A program made the translations under genes and the position numbers. The notes below the pieces were generated by a model. That model worked only from the letters and a program-made list of their open reading frames with translations. It searched no databases and was not told the DNA's origin. Source: Alysiella filiformis (GTDB lineage Bacteria > Pseudomonadota > Gammaproteobacteria > Burkholderiales > Neisseriaceae). Taken from it: DNA of 64,000 nucleotides. Where the stretch lies: positions 1,560,357 through 1,624,356 of the forward strand of contig NZ_CP059564.1 of assembly GCF_014054525.1 (NCBI RefSeq), in the 5' to 3' direction. Shown here piece after piece: positions 25,776 to 34,030 of the stretch (positions are counted from its first letter, which is position 1; the number at the start of each line of letters is the position of its first letter).

Positions 25776-26408
25776 ATGAATTTTCAAGATGCTTTAAAAG
25801 ATTTGGGCAAACAAGCGCGTGAAGCCGCCAAATTGCGCGAACAAGCCGAACAGGAAGCCAAAAAAATCCAACAAGAACAAGCCGATGTTGATTTTGCCGC
25901 CTTGATGAAAGACGTTACGCCACTCAAAAATGCCCATGCCAATTATGTGCCACCGCGTGATACTTCGCCCATCAAATTGCGCCCCAAAGACACGGAAAGC
26001 GACAAAGAAAACCACTTTTACATTGGCGAAAGCGGTGTGATTTTGGACATTCCCGACACGTTCAGCAAAAACGGGCAGGGCGCAAATGACATCAAACGTT
26101 TGCTCAATGGGCATTATGAGGTGGTTGCCGATGTGGATTTGCATGGCTACACGCAAGAATACGCGCAAGAAGTGTTGAATGAATTCATTGAATTTGTGCA
26201 AAAACGCGGTGTGTGTGGCGAAATTGTGCATGGCAGTGGTTTGGGTTCATCGGGCTACAAGCCTGTGCTGAAAACCATGGTGCGCCGTTGGCTCATGCAA
26301 CACCCCGATGTGCTGGCTTATGCCCAACCGAGCAAAAACAACGATGGGGCGGTACGCATTTTGGTCAAACGCCAACGCCGCATTGACCCTTTTGCCGAAG
26401 AAAAATGA
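25776..26408 (+). CDS. Smr (MutS2 C-terminal) domain protein
   Basis: 210 residues. A charged helical head (AREAAKLREQAEQEAKKIQQ) precedes the Smr domain (~115-205). Signature DLHG is at 121-124 (VDLHGYTQEYAQEVLNEFIE), with EIVHGSGLGSSGYKPVLKTM and a terminal IDPF. Related stand-alone Smr proteins are RNA or DNA endonucleases, and E. coli SmrB cuts mRNA at collided ribosomes; this one has the same plan but I cannot tell its substrate. Convergent with ung across a hairpin. Confidence 0.9.
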   Translation: MNFQDALKDLGKQAREAAKLREQAEQEAKKIQQEQADVDFAALMKDVTPLKNAHANYVPPRDTSPIKLRPKDTESDKENHFYIGESGVILDIPDTFSKNGQGANDIKRLLNGHYEVVADVDLHGYTQEYAQEVLNEFIEFVQKRGVCGEIVHGSGLGSSGYKPVLKTMVRRWLMQHPDVLAYAQPSKNNDGAVRILVKRQRRIDPFAEEK

Positions 26409-26447
26409 TTTCAGGCAGCCAAAAACGGCATTTGGCTGCCTGAAAAT
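26409..26447. terminator. bidirectional hairpin between Smr gene and ung
   Basis: TTTCAGGCAGCC and GGCTGCCTGAAA pair perfectly around a 13-base loop, directly between convergent stops. Confidence 0.75.
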
Positions 26448-27106
26448 TCAGATTTGCCAATCAATCGGTTTGATGTGATGTTGTTGTAAATAATCATTGG
26501 CTTGCGAAAAATGCTTGCAGCCAAAAAAGCCACGATACGCCGACAAAGGCGAAGGGTGGGGGCTTGTAACACCAAATGCTTGTTGCGATTGATGAACGCG
26601 CCTTTTTTTTGCGCGTGGCTGCCCCACAGCATGAAAACCAAATGTTCACGATGTTGATTTAATTGGGCAATCACAAAATCGGTAAATTTTTCCCAACCCA
26701 AATTGGCGTGAGAATGCGCTTGATGGGCGCGTACCGTCAAAACCGTGTTGAGCAGCAGCACGCCTTGGTCTGCCCAATGCGTCAAGCAGCCGTGTTCAGG
26801 CTGCCTGAAACCCACAATATCATCAGCCAATTCCTTGTAAATGTTGAGCAAAGAGGGCGGAATGGCAAGTCCATGTCGCACCGAAAATGCCAAGCCATGC
26901 GCTTGATTTTCATTGTGATAGGGGTCTTGTCCCAAAATCACCACCTTCACATCGGCAAAGGGCGTGTGGCGAAACGCATTAAAAACATCAGACGCGGGCG
27001 GATAAATCGTTTGACCGCTTTCCCGTTCCGCGCGAACGCTGGCTAAAATATTTTGAAAATACGCCAACGTTTTGTGTTCGCCCAAAACATCGTGCCAAGT
27101 TTGCAT
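26448..27106 (-). pseudogene. ung: uracil-DNA glycosylase with a one-base frameshift
   Basis: Removes uracil from DNA. Reading from ATG 27106 (AAGGATT upstream), the first ~183 residues match family-1 UDG: catalytic D61 in [16 protein letters not shown], then [13 protein letters not shown] and [17 protein letters not shown]. At a run of five C on the coding strand (26558-26562) the frame breaks and runs on as nonsense to 26411. Adding one C restores [14 protein letters not shown], the DNA-intercalating leucine loop, and a natural end at 26448-26450, for 219 residues. As written the protein lacks that loop and would be inactive. It may be a true mutation or a base-calling error. Confidence 0.85.
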
Positions 27107-27184
27107 AAATAATCCTTTTGTTGCCAAATCCAAAACCGTTATAATAACGCATTTTTTCAGGCAGCTTTTCAGTTCACGGCAATT

Positions 27185-27275
27185 TGATGATATTGCCAGC
27201 CATCTGTTCCTTATCCCTAAAAAGGGGAGGGAACAGGTTTCAGCTAACCCAAACATTTTTTTCATGTACGACAAG
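27185..27275. repeat. dispersed repeat G, copy 3 (diverged)
   Basis: CCAGCCATCTGTTCC, a CCCTAAAAAGGGG stem, then GGGAACAGGTTTCAGC and TTTTTTTCATGTACGACA. It is weaker than the copies at 5582 and 11290. It lies in the ung-lldD divergent gap; a TTATAAT at 27138-27144 is a possible lldD promoter -10. Confidence 0.4.
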
Positions 27276-27331
27276 GCAGCTTGAAAGCGAAAAAATGCTT
27301 TTTGCAAATAAAATCATATCAAGGAAATCCG

Positions 27332-28597
27332 ATGACACACGATTTGCACAAAATGACCTGTATTGAAGATTTGCGTCAAGTGGCGCAACGCAAAGTCCCC
27401 AAAATGTTTTTTGATTATGTGGACTCAGGTTCGTGGACAGAATCCACCTATCGCGAAAACAGCAGCGATTTCCAAGCCATTAAATTGCGCCAAAAAGTGC
27501 TGGTGGACATGGACAAGCGCAGTCTAGCCAGCAAAATGATTGGGCAAAACACAACCATGCCCTTGGCACTTGCCCCCACAGGCTTTACAGGCATGATTTG
27601 TGCAGATGGCGAAATTTTGGCAGCCCGCGCTGCCGAAAAATTTGGTGTACCCTTTACCCTATCTACCATGTCCATTTGTTCCATTGAGGATGTGGCGGCA
27701 AACACCACCACACCATTTTGGTTTCAACTTTATGTGATGCGTGACCGTGAGTTCATGCGTAACCTGATTCGCCGCGCCAAAGAAGCCCAATGCTCGGCTT
27801 TGGTTTTAACCGCCGATTTGCAAATCATGGGACAACGCCACCGCGACATCAAAAACGGATTATCGCACGTGATTCGCCCCACTTTGCCCAATTTGTGGGA
27901 TTTGGCGCGTAAACCCGAATGGCTGATGAAAATGGCAAACACCAACCGCCGCGAGTTTCGCAATATTGTGGGACACGCCAAAGATGTGCACGATTTACAC
28001 GCCTTTGCAAATTGGACGGCACAGCAATTTGACCCCACTTTAAGCTGGACAGATGTGGCAGAAATCAAAGAATTGTGGGGCGGCAAACTCATCATCAAAG
28101 GCATTTTAGACCCCGAAGATGCCGAAAAAGCCGTGCAATATGGCGCAGATGCCATTGTGGTTTCCAATCACGGTGGACGACAACTGGACGGTGCTTTATC
28201 CAGCATTCGCGCCCTGCCTGATATTGTGAGCGCAGTGGGCAGCCAAACCGAAGTGTGGCTAGACAGTGGCATTCGCAGTGGACAGGATATGCTCAAAGCA
28301 TGGGCATTGGGCGCGCGTGGTTTCATGACGGGACGTGCCTTTTTGTATGGTTTGGGCGCATTCGGTGGCGAGGGCGTGTTACGTGCTTTGGAAATCATGT
28401 ACAAAGAAATGGACATTTCCATGGCATTGACGGGACACCGCCATTTGCAAAATGTGGGTCGTGATATTTTGGTTAAAGGCACTTACCCCATTTCCGAACG
28501 CGAGCAAAATGAAACGGTTGAGCAAAAACGCCGCCGCATTTATGAAGAGTTGTATGGTTGGCCTCGCGCGTCATTGCGTTTTGGGACGATGTGGTAA
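27332..28597 (+). CDS. lldD: L-lactate dehydrogenase (FMN, quinone)
   Basis: Oxidises L-lactate to pyruvate at the inner membrane, with electrons to quinone. 421 residues from ATG 27332 (AAGGAAAT upstream). FMN-enzyme motifs: PLALAPTGFTGMICADGEI, FQLYVMRDREFM, catalytic His in VVSNHGGRQLDGALS, and GARGFMTGRAFLYG. The C-terminal ~40 residues (ISEREQNETVEQKRRRIYEE onward) extend beyond the core seen in the E. coli enzyme. Lactate is a main carbon source for Neisseriaceae on mucosa. Confidence 0.94.
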   Translation: MTHDLHKMTCIEDLRQVAQRKVPKMFFDYVDSGSWTESTYRENSSDFQAIKLRQKVLVDMDKRSLASKMIGQNTTMPLALAPTGFTGMICADGEILAARAAEKFGVPFTLSTMSICSIEDVAANTTTPFWFQLYVMRDREFMRNLIRRAKEAQCSALVLTADLQIMGQRHRDIKNGLSHVIRPTLPNLWDLARKPEWLMKMANTNRREFRNIVGHAKDVHDLHAFANWTAQQFDPTLSWTDVAEIKELWGGKLIIKGILDPEDAEKAVQYGADAIVVSNHGGRQLDGALSSIRALPDIVSAVGSQTEVWLDSGIRSGQDMLKAWALGARGFMTGRAFLYGLGAFGGEGVLRALEIMYKEMDISMALTGHRHLQNVGRDILVKGTYPISEREQNETVEQKRRRIYEELYGWPRASLRFGTMW

Positions 28598-28607
28598 AAA
28601 ATCGGCA

Positions 28608-28646
28608 AAAAAGCTGCCTGAAAATGGGTTTCAGGCAGCTTTTTTT
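28608..28646. terminator. uptake-sequence terminator between convergent genes
   Basis: AAAAAGCTGCCTGAAA and TTTCAGGCAGCTTTTTTT form a 16-base stem with T- and A-runs, serving both lldD and the opposite gene. Confidence 0.8.
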
Positions 28647-28653
28647 GTGGGCA

Positions 28654-29574
28654 TCACAGATTTTGTTGGCTGATGAACACGCGTGTTTGGTGGGAAATGG
28701 GGTCGCTGAATGTGATTTGTTTTGCCAATAATTGGAGTGGCTTGCGGTAATCTTCGCTGCCCACTGGCAAAACTTGGGGATAGAGCATATCGTTTAAAAT
28801 GGGCATACCCATTTTCATCATGTGAACGCGTAATTGGTGCTTTTTGCCTGTGATGGCGTGTAATTGATACAGGCTGTTTGCGCCACGATTTTCCAATAAA
28901 TGCACGATGGTGTGGGCGTTGGGTTCGCCATTTTCTTCTTTGGTCAGAAAAAAATCATCGCCGCGCACCAAACGCGATTGGATTTCAAGTGGATAGTCCC
29001 AATCCAAGCGTGTGGGCGCAAGTGCGTGATAGGTTTTGTGTATGGTTTTGCGCTCAAACATTTGTTGATACAGGGCGCGGCTTTGCGGATTGTGCGAAAA
29101 CAACATCACGCCTGCGGTGTCTTTGTCCAAACGGTGTATGGGGGTGAGGGCGGCAAGATTCAAATGCTGCAATTTGGGGTGCAAGCGCAAGCGGGTGAGC
29201 AGGGTTTCACGCAAAAAGCGTCCGCTTGGGGTTACGGGCAAAAAGTGGGGTTTGTCCACCACGAGCAGGTGTTCGTCCAAATGCAAGATGTGTTCGTGAA
29301 AGGGTATGGGGGTTTCTTCATCGCGGCTGATTTCGCGGTAGTAGAAAATGGTTGCGCCTGCCTGAAAGGGGCTGTGTTCGTTGAGCGGCGTGCCGTGTTG
29401 ATTGACCACCATGCCACTGTTCAAACGCGCTTGCCATGCCTGTTGCGACACAAAGGGAAAGTGTTGGCACAGAAAAAACAACAGCGTTTGTCCTGCATAT
29501 TGTGGGTTGTGCGGCAAAACCAAATAGCTGGGTTTGATGCCATTTTGAATGGGTAGGGGGCAATGTTGTTTCAT
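28654..29574 (-). CDS. RluA-family pseudouridine synthase
   Basis: 306 residues, ATG 29574. Converts a uridine in rRNA or tRNA to pseudouridine. The catalytic aspartate lies in PIHRLDKDTAGVMLFS; KPHFLPVTPSGRF and GKKHQLRVHMMKMG are other family motifs. It resembles the TruC/RluC-like group used for 23S or tRNA, but the target cannot be set from sequence. Transcribed leftward ahead of aroQ on the same strand with a 99-base gap. Confidence 0.9.
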   Translation of the reverse strand: MKQHCPLPIQNGIKPSYLVLPHNPQYAGQTLLFFLCQHFPFVSQQAWQARLNSGMVVNQHGTPLNEHSPFQAGATIFYYREISRDEETPIPFHEHILHLDEHLLVVDKPHFLPVTPSGRFLRETLLTRLRLHPKLQHLNLAALTPIHRLDKDTAGVMLFSHNPQSRALYQQMFERKTIHKTYHALAPTRLDWDYPLEIQSRLVRGDDFFLTKEENGEPNAHTIVHLLENRGANSLYQLHAITGKKHQLRVHMMKMGMPILNDMLYPQVLPVGSEDYRKPLQLLAKQITFSDPISHQTRVFISQQNL

Positions 29575-29673
29575 CCTGTTTCCTTTTGGGTTGAAACCTT
29601 GTCATTTGTGGCGGTAGAATTGGGTTGGGGCTTAACCTTGTCCCAATCAGGGCAGCACACATGGGGCGATGTT

Positions 29674-30120
29674 TTATGTCTTGAAACAGCCAGCCTGTAA
29701 TGCGATAAAACGCAATGCGGCTTCATAGCCATACGTTCCCAAACCGACAATCACACCCACGGCTTTATCGGACAAATAAGAGTGGTGGCGAAACGCTTCT
29801 CGCGCATGAACATTGGAAATGTGCACTTCCACAAAGGGGATTGCCACGCCAGCCAAAGCATCGCGAATGGCAATGCTGGTGTGGGTGTAAGCTCCTGCAT
29901 TGATGATGATGTAATCCACATCGCCACGCGCGGCATGAATGCGCGACACGATTTCGCCTTCGCCATTGTGTTGAAAATGGCTGATTTTCATGCCATATTC
30001 TGCGCCAACCTGCGCCAAATGCGCCACCACATCGTCAAGCGTTTGTGCGCCATAAATGTGCGGTTCGCGTGTGCCGAGCAGATTTAAATTTGCCCCGTTG
30101 ATGATGAGAACGTGTTTCAT
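29674..30120 (-). CDS. aroQ: type II 3-dehydroquinate dehydratase
   Basis: Third step of the shikimate pathway. 148 residues, the standard dodecameric type. Active-site pieces: [17 protein letters not shown] (Arg and Tyr), [30 protein letters not shown] and [17 protein letters not shown] (catalytic His). Start at 30120. Divergent from mnmC, with a 73-base gap. Confidence 0.96.
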   Translation of the reverse strand: MKHVLIINGANLNLLGTREPHIYGAQTLDDVVAHLAQVGAEYGMKISHFQHNGEGEIVSRIHAARGDVDYIIINAGAYTHTSIAIRDALAGVAIPFVEVHISNVHAREAFRHHSYLSDKAVGVIVGLGTYGYEAALRFIALQAGCFKT

Positions 30121-30193
30121 ATTAAAATCCTTTTACAAATAAGGCTGTTTGAGTTGGGTCATTTTAAAGCATTTTGAATGGGAATAAGCGACC

Positions 30194-31726
30194 GTGAATG
30201 AAATCATGGCGTGGAATGCGCCACCATCTGCCACCGTTTTGCGGCAATTTTCGTGTGTGCCGCATTTGTTGGTTTGCCTGCCTGAAAATGCCTTGCCCGA
30301 TTGGTCGGACGATGCGATTTTACAGGCAGCGTTGTCGTGTGTGCAATTTTCTGGCGTGAATGTTTTGGAAAATGTGTTGCCCAATCAAACGCTTTGGTTG
30401 ATACCGCCAGCGCATTCGGCACATTTGCGCGATTTTTTTGGCGAACGACACATGGTTTGGCAAACGCCACCTGTTGAACAAAAGCCTGTTTTGGCGGAAA
30501 AAATGTGGTTCAGGCAGCCTGAAATGGCTGCACCACAACACGTTATTGTGGTGGGCGCGGGCATAGCGGGGGCGGCAACGGCACACGCTTTGGCGCAGCG
30601 CGGTGTGCGCGTTACCGTTGTGGACGCGGCAGCGCGTGTGGCAAATGCCGCATCGGGCAATCGCCAAGGTTTGCTTTATGCCAAAATTTCGCCACACAAT
30701 ACGCCCCAAACGGAACTTTTGTTGTCGGGCTATGGCTATGCGCGGCGTTTGTTGGCGAATGTGCTGCCTGAACGCGAAACGTGGGGCGCGAGTGGCGTGT
30801 TGCACATCAATCACGATAAGGCGGAAACCGCGCGTAACGCATTGTTGGCGCAAGATGATTTTCACGCCCATTTGTATCGTGGCGTTACTGCCGCGCAAGC
30901 GAGCGAATTGGCTGGTGTGCCTGTGGCGCAGGGAGGTTTGTTTTGGGCGCAAGGTTGTTGGTTGAATCCATTGGCTTGGGTTGAGCAATTGCTGTCTCAT
31001 CAATACATTGATTTGAAATTGAATTGCCATTTGATTTCGGCACAACACGATGGCGAAAATTGGCAAATGCGCACCAGTCAAGGCGCGTTTTCAGGCAGCC
31101 ACATTGTTTTTTGCACGGGCGCAAGCAGCCGACACGCCCCCATTGTGGGCGAATTGCCCTTTCAAATCATACGCGGACAAACCAGCGTGGTGCGCGAAAC
31201 CGCTTTTTCAGGCAGCCTGAAAACGGCATTATCGGGCGCGTCCTACATTGCGCCAGCGTGGGGCGGTTGGCACACATTTGGCGCAACATTCCTGCCCAAT
31301 AACGATGACGACACTTGGCGCAACAGCGATGAGCTTGCCAATCAAAACGAATTGGCAAATTTAAATCCACAATTACATCAATCATTTGCCTTTTCAGGCA
31401 GCCTGAAAGGTCATGCCGCTTTGCGTTGCGATGCCCACGACCATTTGCCCGTGGTGGGCGCATTGGGCAACAGCACCGCCATGCGGCAAGTGTATGCCAA
31501 ATTGGCTTTGGACAAAAATTATCGCCTGAACGCGCCCTGTCCCCATTATCCCAATGCCTTTGTGAACACCGCGCATGGCAGTCGCGGATTGGCAACCGCC
31601 CCCATTTGTGGCGCGTATGTGGCGGCGATGATTTGCGGTGCGCCTTTGCCCTTGTCGCGGCGTTTGCAAAATGCGCTCAATCCCAATCGTTTGATTATTC
31701 GGCAGATTGTGCGTTCATCATCATGA
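30194..31726 (+). CDS. mnmC: MnmC-type FAD oxidoreductase (C-terminal domain form)
   Basis: 510 residues from GTG 30194 (ATG 30206 also possible). Removes the carboxymethyl group from cmnm5s2U34 in tRNA. The FAD site is VIVVGAGIAGAATAHALAQRG (~117-137); MnmC-specific segments are GNRQGLLYAKISPHNTPQTE, ASGVLHINHD and NTAHGSRGLATAPICGAYVA. The methyltransferase domain of the fused E. coli MnmC is missing; a ~110-residue lead replaces it, as in other Neisseriaceae. Four uptake-sequence-derived peptides lie in frame (FRQPE, FSGSH, FSGSLKT, FSGSLKG), two of them in variable loops. There is a same-strand lead-in to rep via repeat B2. Confidence 0.9.
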   Translation: MNEIMAWNAPPSATVLRQFSCVPHLLVCLPENALPDWSDDAILQAALSCVQFSGVNVLENVLPNQTLWLIPPAHSAHLRDFFGERHMVWQTPPVEQKPVLAEKMWFRQPEMAAPQHVIVVGAGIAGAATAHALAQRGVRVTVVDAAARVANAASGNRQGLLYAKISPHNTPQTELLLSGYGYARRLLANVLPERETWGASGVLHINHDKAETARNALLAQDDFHAHLYRGVTAAQASELAGVPVAQGGLFWAQGCWLNPLAWVEQLLSHQYIDLKLNCHLISAQHDGENWQMRTSQGAFSGSHIVFCTGASSRHAPIVGELPFQIIRGQTSVVRETAFSGSLKTALSGASYIAPAWGGWHTFGATFLPNNDDDTWRNSDELANQNELANLNPQLHQSFAFSGSLKGHAALRCDAHDHLPVVGALGNSTAMRQVYAKLALDKNYRLNAPCPHYPNAFVNTAHGSRGLATAPICGAYVAAMICGAPLPLSRRLQNALNPNRLIIRQIVRSSS

Positions 31727-31777
31727 TGATGGCAATTTAAATTATAATTGCCGTATCGTTTACTTTTTCAGGCAGCC

Positions 31778-31942
31778 TAGGGGCTAATGACAATTTGGGC
31801 GCGAAGTTGGTTTTTCAGGAAAAATTGTCAAATTCAAGGAAAAAATGCGAGTCAATGCCGCCCATTGGCGCGTATTTTTGACGCAGAAGTTGGCGATTTT
31901 GATGAAAAAACAATCGCGAAACGAATTGTCATTAGCCCCTAC
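31778..31942. repeat. repeat B, copy 2 (165 bp, MITE-like)
   Basis: TAGGGGCTAATGACAATT and AATTGTCATTAGCCCCTA are perfect inverted ends. It is nearly identical to 14866-15040 but inverted. The open frame MTIWARSWFF..RIVISPY spans it on the plus strand and stays open into rep. The right end is 27 bases from the rep ATG, so the native rep promoter lies in, or was replaced by, this element. Confidence 0.8.
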
Positions 31943-31969
31943 CATTTTGCGGCATACCCACCCAACACC

Positions 31970-33973
31970 ATGAAACTCAATCCCCAACAACAAGAAGCCG
32001 TTGAATATTTAGGCGGTGCGCTGTTTGTGCTGGCAGGCGCAGGCAGCGGCAAAACGCGCGTGATTACCGAAAAAATCGCCCACATGATTACCCAAATCGG
32101 CTACAAACCACAGCACATTGCCGCCATCACCTTTACCAACAAAGCCGCCAAAGAAATGCAAGAGCGCATCACAGCACGTCTGGGCAAAACACAAACGCGC
32201 GGCTTAACCGTGTCCACCTTTCATTCGCTGGGCATGAGAATTTTGCGCGAAGAAGCCCCACACATCGGCTACAAAAAAAACTTTTCCATTTTAGACAGCG
32301 CAGACAGCGCAAAAATCATTGCCGAAATTTTGGGCGACAATCGCCGCGATGCCATTTTCAAAGCCCAACACCAAATTTCATTGTGGAAAAACAATTTATT
32401 GCAAGCCGATGAAGTGTATGCCCAATGCCAAGACAAATGGCAAATGCAAATCGCCCAAACATACAGCCTGTATCAAGCCACATTGCAGCATTATCAAGCG
32501 GTGGATTTTGACGATTTAATCAGGCTGCCTGCCATTTTGTTGCGTGAAAATGCCGAAATTCGCCAAAAATGGCAAGCACGTTTGCGCTATTTGCTGGTGG
32601 ACGAATGCCAAGACACCAACGCTTGCCAATACGCCTTGTTGCGCTTGCTCACGGGTTTTGAGGGCAAATTCACCGTGGTGGGCGATGACGACCAGTCCAT
32701 TTACGCATGGCGTGGCGCGAATATGGAAAACTTGCGCCGTTTGCAAGACGATTATCCGCACATCAAAATCATCAAATTGGAACAAAATTACCGTTCCACC
32801 GCGCGAATTTTGCGCGTTGCCAACCAAGTGATAGGCAACAACCCCAAATTGTTTCCCAAAACCTTGTGGTCAAATTTGGGCGAGGGCGATGCGGTCAAAA
32901 TTGCCCAATGCCGCGATGAAATCCACGAAGCCGAGTATGTGGTGCAGCAAATTGCCAGAAACAAGCTGATTCATCAAGCCAATTATGCCGATTTTGCGAT
33001 TTTGTATCGCGGCAATCATCAAGCGCGTGTGTTTGAAGACGCTTTGCGTTCGGCGCGGATACCTTACCAAATTTCAGGTGGGCAAAGTTTTTACGACAAG
33101 GCGGAAATCAAAGATGTGTTGGCATACATGCGCTTGCTTGCCAATCCGAATGATGACCCTGCTTTTTTACGCGCCGCCACCACGCCCAAACGCGGCATTG
33201 GCGACACCACTTTGGGCAAACTCAACGATTATGCCAAAATGCACGAATGCAGCTTGTTTGAAGCCGCAGGCAGCCTGAACGCTTTGGCGGATTTGTCCAG
33301 CAAAAGCCGCGAATCGGTACAGCAATTTATGGCTTTGCTCCACGATTATCGCCGCCGAGCCGAATGCGATGACGCTGGCGAAACGATACAAGATTTGCTC
33401 ACCGACATTCAATACGAAAATCATCTGCTGGAAATGAATGCCGAAAGCGTTAAGCTGGCTGAAAGCCGTTGGAAAAACGTGCAAGATTTGTGCGAATGGC
33501 TGGCGCGAAAAGGCGAAGAAGGCGAACGCAATCTCATTGAATTGACGCAAACCATCGCGCTGATGACCTTGCTGGAAAACAAAGATGGCGAAGAAGTGGA
33601 CGCGGTCAAATTGTCCACCCTTCACGCTGCCAAAGGTTTGGAATACCCGTTTGTGTATTTGGTGGGCTGTGAAGAGGGCTTGTTCCCCCATGCCGATAGC
33701 GTGGAAGAGGGCAAATTGGACGAAGAACGCCGCTTGATGTATGTGGGCATTACCCGCGCCAAGCGACAACTCACGCTCACGCATTGCAAAAAGCGCAAAC
33801 GGGCAGGGTCGTGGCAATATCCCGAACCCAGCCGTTTTTTGGACGAAATGCCTGTCCAAGACCTTGTGTTTGAAAACCGCGAAGGCTCGGGCAAATTGGT
33901 CAGCCAAGAAATGGGTCGCCAAAACGCACAAAATTTGCTGGCAATGTTGCAACAGAAAAAAGCGAAATCGTGA
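31970..33973 (+). CDS. rep: ATP-dependent DNA helicase Rep
   Basis: 3'-5' superfamily 1A helicase that clears proteins ahead of replication forks. 667 residues from ATG 31970 (E. coli Rep has 673). Motif I is FVLAGAGSGKTRVITEKI at ~20; Ia is AITFTNKAAKEM; II LLVDECQDTN; III VGDDDQSIYAWRGA; IV LEQNYRSTARIL; V VKLSTLHAAKGLEYPFVYLV; VI EERRLMYVGITRAKRQL. The frame stays open 61 codons upstream through the whole of repeat B2 (TTG at 31787), so a fusion protein is possible, but the conserved start is at 31970. Confidence 0.95.
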   Translation: MKLNPQQQEAVEYLGGALFVLAGAGSGKTRVITEKIAHMITQIGYKPQHIAAITFTNKAAKEMQERITARLGKTQTRGLTVSTFHSLGMRILREEAPHIGYKKNFSILDSADSAKIIAEILGDNRRDAIFKAQHQISLWKNNLLQADEVYAQCQDKWQMQIAQTYSLYQATLQHYQAVDFDDLIRLPAILLRENAEIRQKWQARLRYLLVDECQDTNACQYALLRLLTGFEGKFTVVGDDDQSIYAWRGANMENLRRLQDDYPHIKIIKLEQNYRSTARILRVANQVIGNNPKLFPKTLWSNLGEGDAVKIAQCRDEIHEAEYVVQQIARNKLIHQANYADFAILYRGNHQARVFEDALRSARIPYQISGGQSFYDKAEIKDVLAYMRLLANPNDDPAFLRAATTPKRGIGDTTLGKLNDYAKMHECSLFEAAGSLNALADLSSKSRESVQQFMALLHDYRRRAECDDAGETIQDLLTDIQYENHLLEMNAESVKLAESRWKNVQDLCEWLARKGEEGERNLIELTQTIALMTLLENKDGEEVDAVKLSTLHAAKGLEYPFVYLVGCEEGLFPHADSVEEGKLDEERRLMYVGITRAKRQLTLTHCKKRKRAGSWQYPEPSRFLDEMPVQDLVFENREGSGKLVSQEMGRQNAQNLLAMLQQKKAKS

Positions 33974-34030
33974 AATTCAGGCTGCCTGATTTGCGGTAAA
34001 ATAACGCTTTCAACTTTACGGAATCGCATT

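Noticed and set aside
31787-31969. N-terminal extension of Rep as the true start
   Set aside because: The extension is entirely repeat B; the Rep family begins at MKLNPQQQEAV. Kept as a finding, not as the annotated start.
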